The translations under genes and the position numbers were made by a program. Under the pieces are notes generated by a model. It was not told the origin of the DNA. It searched no databases and saw only the letters and a list, made by a program, of their open reading frames with translations. A stretch of DNA of 64,000 nt, taken from the NCBI RefSeq assembly GCF_005234135.1, contig NZ_CP039965.1:434001-498000 (forward strand), in the 5' to 3' direction. Below, one piece after another: positions 60,970 through 64,000 of the stretch; within the stretch, counting starts at the first letter, position 1; each line of letters begins with the position of its first letter. This DNA comes from Pseudorhodobacter turbinis (GTDB taxonomy: Bacteria > Pseudomonadota > Alphaproteobacteria > Rhodobacterales > Rhodobacteraceae).

Positions 60970-61469
60970 GCTTTGTCTCCCAGACGGATAAGGTCACGGA
61001 TCAGCGCCGACAGGCCCTGGATCAGCAGCAAAACGCAAAACACCGGGATCAGGGTCTTGAGCAAAAAGGACGCAGGCACACCGCCCACCGAGATCGGCCC
61101 CTCAAGTATAGACCAAGAGCGACGCACCGACGGCCAGCTATAATAGAGCAAAATACCAAGCGATGGCAGCAAAAGGCACAGATGGCCAAAGATATCGACC
61201 ATCGCCTTTTTGCGGACGTTTAGCGGGGCATAAAAGATATCCACCCGCACATGGCCATTGACCAAAAGCGTATATCCCGCCCCCAGCATAAACAGGGTCG
61301 CATGCAGGTAAAGCACGGATTCATTGATGAAAATCGACGTGTAGCCAAAGACATAGCGCAGCATCACAATGCCAAACTGCACCAAGACCATGATAAGCGC
61401 CATCCACATGACAACGCCCCCCACGCCACGATTTATCAGGTCCAGCCTGTCTGCAAAACGGTCCATCAT
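60966..61469 (-). CDS. TRAP transporter small permease (DctQ type)
   Basis: A 167-residue inner-membrane protein with four hydrophobic segments (for example WMALIMVLVQFGIVMLRYVFG and LKTLIPVFCVLLLIQGLSAL). The second segment includes the GYTSIFINESVLYLHATLFMLGAGYTL region (in parts), with the family's tryptophan/glutamate-like pattern. It partners the large permease and overlaps its start by four bases. Two ATGs are adjacent at the beginning (61469, 61466). It is separated from the binding-protein gene by 51 bases containing a stable hairpin. Confidence 0.92.
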   Translation of the reverse strand: MMDRFADRLDLINRGVGGVVMWMALIMVLVQFGIVMLRYVFGYTSIFINESVLYLHATLFMLGAGYTLLVNGHVRVDIFYAPLNVRKKAMVDIFGHLCLLLPSLGILLYYSWPSVRRSWSILEGPISVGGVPASFLLKTLIPVFCVLLLIQGLSALIRDLIRLGDKA

Positions 61470-61485
61470 GCCCCCTTAACGTGCG

Positions 61486-61511
61486 GCGGCCCCGACAAAA
61501 ACCGGGGCCGC
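61486..61511. terminator. Intercistronic hairpin between binding protein and small permease
   Basis: GCGGCCCCG (61486-61494) and CGGGGCCGC (61503-61511) form a perfect nine-base stem with an eight-base loop. Read with the genes it begins ten bases after the binding-protein stop and has no T-run, so partial termination or mRNA stabilisation is likelier than a full stop. This would raise binding-protein over permease expression. Confidence 0.65.
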
Positions 61512-61520
61512 ATTTTTAGA

Positions 61521-62609
61521 TCAGTCGCCGTAATTGAAGTCGAGGTTACGGGCGTTCATCTGGCCGTTGTCGGCCCATGGCATGTATTCCACCATCAGCT
61601 TGCGATACGCGAGGAAGCTTTCAGTGATGCGTTGCACCAGCTCATCATCGGAGTTGCGCAGCTCGGTCAGCACCTCACCCATGGCATTGCCCATCGCGAT
61701 GGTGATTTCCTCGGGCCACTCGCGCAGGGTCACACCGTGATCGGCAACCAAGGCGCGCAAAGCAAGGGCGTGCTTGGTGTTATACTCGGTCAGGACTGGG
61801 TTATACATCGACTGCGCAGCAGCCTCGACCACCTGTTTCAAGTCATCAGGCAGGTCGTTCCAAGACTCGAGGTTGATGCCACATTCTTCGGCCGAGGATG
61901 GCTCCCCCACGCCGGGACCGTAGTAGTTGCTGGCAACCTGATAAAAGCCAAGCGCGCTGTCGGTCCAAGGGCCGATAAACTCACCCGCGTCCAATGCGCC
62001 TGATTGCAACGCTTGGAACATAGCCGGGCCGGACATCGCCTCGACAGCGACGCCAAGCTTGGACATCACTTCGGAGTTGAGGCCGGTTGTGCGGTACTTC
62101 AGACCTTTCAGGTCATCCAGGGATTTGATTTCATCGCGGAACCAACCAGCCCACTGCGGACCGGAGTTGCCTGTCAGGAACGGCTTGAGGTTGAAGCGCG
62201 CATACATTTCATCATAAAGCTCCTGCCCGCCGCCGTGCAGCATCCAGCCGTGCTGCTCAATCGCGGTCAGGCCCAAAGGCTGGCTACCGAACAGCAAGAT
62301 ACCCTTGGATTTGCTGCCCCAATAGGCGGGAACGGCGTGGTAAATATCTGCCGTGCCCTCGCTTACTGCGTCAAATACGCCGGGGCCGGGAACGATCTCA
62401 CCTGCGGCAAACAGCTCCACTTCGATGCGGCCACCGGACAGGGTGGTGATCCGGTCAGCAAGCGTTTGGGCGGCAACGCCGGGGCCGGGCAGGTTTTTGG
62501 GCCATGCCGATACAAGGCGCCATTTGCGAACATCTTGCGCGATGGCAGGGCTGGCAAGGGCGGCTGCCCCCACGCCGGCAGCGGCGGTGATAAAATTACG
62601 TCTTTTCAT
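61521..62609 (-). CDS. TRAP transporter substrate-binding protein, TakP-like (2-oxo acid type)
   Basis: A 362-residue periplasmic binding protein of the DctP family. It begins with a twin-arginine-type signal (MKRRNFITAAAGVGAAALASPAIA; cut near residue 24). The mature protein strongly resembles TakP of Rhodobacter: WRLVSAWPKNLPGPGVAAQTLADRI, AGEIVPGPGVFDAVSEGTADI and LQSGALDAGEFIGPWTDSALGFYQVA (each in parts). TakP binds alpha-keto acids such as pyruvate and 2-oxobutyrate with a sodium ion. Lactate and related acids are the alternative. AAGGAGAGAGC precedes the ATG. A 14-base palindrome lies 76 bases upstream. Confidence 0.92.
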   Translation of the reverse strand: MKRRNFITAAAGVGAAALASPAIAQDVRKWRLVSAWPKNLPGPGVAAQTLADRITTLSGGRIEVELFAAGEIVPGPGVFDAVSEGTADIYHAVPAYWGSKSKGILLFGSQPLGLTAIEQHGWMLHGGGQELYDEMYARFNLKPFLTGNSGPQWAGWFRDEIKSLDDLKGLKYRTTGLNSEVMSKLGVAVEAMSGPAMFQALQSGALDAGEFIGPWTDSALGFYQVASNYYGPGVGEPSSAEECGINLESWNDLPDDLKQVVEAAAQSMYNPVLTEYNTKHALALRALVADHGVTLREWPEEITIAMGNAMGEVLTELRNSDDELVQRITESFLAYRKLMVEYMPWADNGQMNARNLDFNYGD

Positions 62610-62684
62610 TGCTCTCTCCTTGTTGAATTCGTATCATCACATTCTGTGTTTTTCAGCCCGGTATCGGCAGGATGGCCGAGAACA

Positions 62685-62698
62685 GGGATGCGCATCCC
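62685..62698. promoter_or_regulatory. Perfect palindrome GGGATGCGCATCCC upstream of the TRAP operon
   Basis: A perfect 14-base palindrome lies 76 bases before the start of the TakP-like gene, at a suitable place for an operator of a dimeric regulator. No regulator gene is adjacent, so its binder would be encoded elsewhere. Confidence 0.45.
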
Positions 62699-62921
62699 GA
62701 CCCTATCCGAAATACTGACCTAACCGGAATAGCCCCTCTGCGCGAGGAGCGTTTTTTCGGAAAATAACCGTCGTGTTTGGTCGCAATTTCGGCATCCACG
62801 CCTTGTGTGCGCATTCCTTGACCGATGACCAAACCGCCCGACTGCTGCGGGATAGAAATATGTTTGCAATCATATGGATCAGGGACGTAACGCATATTGG
62901 GCCTTAATGTTTTTTGGAGTT

Positions 62922-62948
62922 GTCCGAGGGGCATATCACCCCCCGGAC
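62922..62948. terminator. Hairpin downstream of hutU
   Basis: GTCCG (62922-62926) pairs with CGGAC (62944-62948), and GGGG with CCCC inside, around a CATATCA-type loop. It is 37 bases past the hutU stop. No T-run follows in the hutU direction, but one follows on the opposite strand. Confidence 0.5.
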
Positions 62949-62984
62949 CTCATAGTGTTTTTATATCAAAATAATCGGCTAAGA

Positions 62985-64000
62985 TTACTTCAAAATGCCC
63001 GGCAACGTAAGATCGTGTTCACGCGCACAATCGAGCGCGATATCATAGCCAGCGTCGGCATGCCGCATCACGCCGGTTGCCGGATCATTCCACAACACGT
63101 TGTTCAAACGGCGCGCTGCATCCTCGGTCCCATCGGCGACGATCACCATGCCCGAATGCTGCGAAAAGCCCATGCCAACGCCGCCACCGTGGTGCAAGCT
63201 GACCCAAGTCGCCCCCGAAGCCGTATTCAAGAGCGCATTCAAAAGCGGCCAATCCGACACCGCATCCGACCCGTCTTTCATCGATTCCGTCTCACGGTTG
63301 GGCGAGGCAACCGAACCGGAATCGAGATGGTCGCGGCCGATCACGATCGGGGCTTTCAATTCCCCCGAGGCCACCATCTCGTTGAATTTGAGGCCCGCTT
63401 TGTGGCGATCACCAAGCCCAATCCAGCAAATCCGCGCCGGCAGCCCTTGGAAATCGATACGGTCACGCGCCATATCCAGCCAGTTGTGCAGATGCTCGTT
63501 CTCGGGGAACAGCTCTTTCATCGCCTGATCGGTTTTGTAGATATCCTCAGGATCACCCGAAAGCGCGACCCAACGAAACGGCCCGATCCCTTTGCAGAAC
63601 AAAGGCCGGATATAGGCAGGCACAAAACCGGGGAAGGCAAAGGCGTTCTCAAGCCCCTCTTCCTGCGCAACCTGACGGATGTTGTTGCCGTAATCCAAGG
63701 TCGGCACGCCTGCATTCCAGAAATCAACCATCGCGGCGACATGGGCCTTCATGCTGGCACGGGCGGCTTTTTCCACGGCTTTCGGATCGGATTCCTGCTT
63801 GGCGCGCCATTCGGCCACGGACCATCCCAGCGGCAAATAACCATGCACCGGATCATGCGCGGATGTCTGGTCCGTTACCATATCAGGGCGCGGACCACCG
63901 GCCTTCATGCGGGCGTAAAGTTCAGGGAATACCTCTGCCGCGTTACCGATCAGCGCCACAGATTTCGCCTCACCGGCTTTGGTCCATTTGTCGATCAAGG
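62985..64000 (-). CDS. hutU: Urocanate hydratase (partial, C-terminal part)
   Basis: Urocanase hydrates urocanate to 4-imidazolone-5-propionate, the second step of histidine degradation. The frame is open to the right edge, so only the last ~338 of about 555 residues are here. Conserved parts include [40 protein letters not shown] with the active-site cysteine, GLGDRHKAG and the NAD-side [22 protein letters not shown] (in parts). The start codon and the rest of the hut genes lie beyond the window. The preserved motifs show no sign of decay. The gene runs toward the TRAP operon on the same strand. Confidence 0.97.
   Translation of the reverse strand, partial: LIDKWTKAGEAKSVALIGNAAEVFPELYARMKAGGPRPDMVTDQTSAHDPVHGYLPLGWSVAEWRAKQESDPKAVEKAARASMKAHVAAMVDFWNAGVPTLDYGNNIRQVAQEEGLENAFAFPGFVPAYIRPLFCKGIGPFRWVALSGDPEDIYKTDQAMKELFPENEHLHNWLDMARDRIDFQGLPARICWIGLGDRHKAGLKFNEMVASGELKAPIVIGRDHLDSGSVASPNRETESMKDGSDAVSDWPLLNALLNTASGATWVSLHHGGGVGMGFSQHSGMVIVADGTEDAARRLNNVLWNDPATGVMRHADAGYDIALDCAREHDLTLPGILK

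Larger units (their letters stand above)
62610..62984. other. Intergenic region upstream of the TRAP operon and downstream of hutU
   Basis: This 375-base gap carries no gene I can support. It contains the palindrome at 62685, an AT-rich centre and a hairpin near hutU at 62922. A small open frame on the minus strand here has no ribosome site or recognisable protein. Confidence 0.6.

Noticed and set aside
62653-62934. Open frame of 93 codons between the TRAP operon and hutU
   Set aside because: It lies across the palindrome and hairpin, has no ribosome site and shows no protein-like conservation pattern.
1-64000. CRISPR arrays, insertion sequences, prophage genes or attachment sites
   Set aside because: I found no regularly spaced repeats, transposase, integrase or phage structural genes, and composition looks even along the window.

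Overview
The window is GC-rich chromosomal DNA of an alphaproteobacterium, most likely a marine Rhodobacterales (Roseobacter-group) species. This rests on the gene content (carnitine catabolism with an LcdH-thioesterase fusion, a TakP-like TRAP transporter, ThyX, several EamA exporters, a DUF6324-like small protein) and on a tRNA-His that has A73 and no G-1, a known alphaproteobacterial trait. I see no insertion sequence, prophage, CRISPR array or plasmid gene. Apart from hutU and the left-edge hydrolase, which run off the window, the genes look intact.

Layout. 1-10.8 kb: a partial SleB-type wall hydrolase, a PPDK-like enzyme with an altered nucleotide-binding half, two paralogous EamA transporters around an ornithine-cyclodeaminase homologue and a HAD phosphatase, a DUF188 protein, fghA, an AEC carrier, then thyX overlapping a small membrane protein and a candidate 34-residue ORF. 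11.0-13.5 kb: a surface-lipoprotein candidate overlapping a Slam-type outer-membrane translocon. 13.5-16.6 kb: gloA, hisN, an XRE regulator and a quinone oxidoreductase behind repeated TTTTGCA sites. 16.6-25.9 kb: a complete oligopeptide-type ABC transporter, a CocE-type hydrolase, choline sulfatase and an OsmC protein. 25.9-33.3 kb: a carnitine / gamma-butyrobetaine catabolic operon with a divergent GlxA-type regulator. 33.3-38.4 kb: an M3 peptidase, a small DUF6324-like protein, tRNA-His and tex.

38.4-49.5 kb is the most intriguing region. A divergent regulon has a CUT1 sugar-type ABC transporter, a PfkB kinase and a lyase of the argininosuccinate-lyase superfamily on one side, and a ROK repressor, a long PIG-L deacetylase and an EamA exporter on the other. 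I read it as uptake and breakdown of an acylated amino-sugar or amine conjugate that releases fumarate; the substrate is unknown.

49.5-64 kb is mostly housekeeping: RraB-like protein, ribD-nrdR, 5-formyl-THF cyclo-ligase, a DedA protein, rpoD, dnaG, an M20 amidohydrolase, a lytic transglycosylase, a 2-oxo-acid-type TRAP transporter and the C-terminal part of hutU.

Many genes on the same strand overlap by 4-17 bases (ATGA or longer), so translational coupling is common here. Convergent pairs either abut directly or are separated by strong hairpins (14011, 52971, 59387). Gene starts were moved inward from the longest open frame wherever a Shine-Dalgarno sequence and family length supported it.
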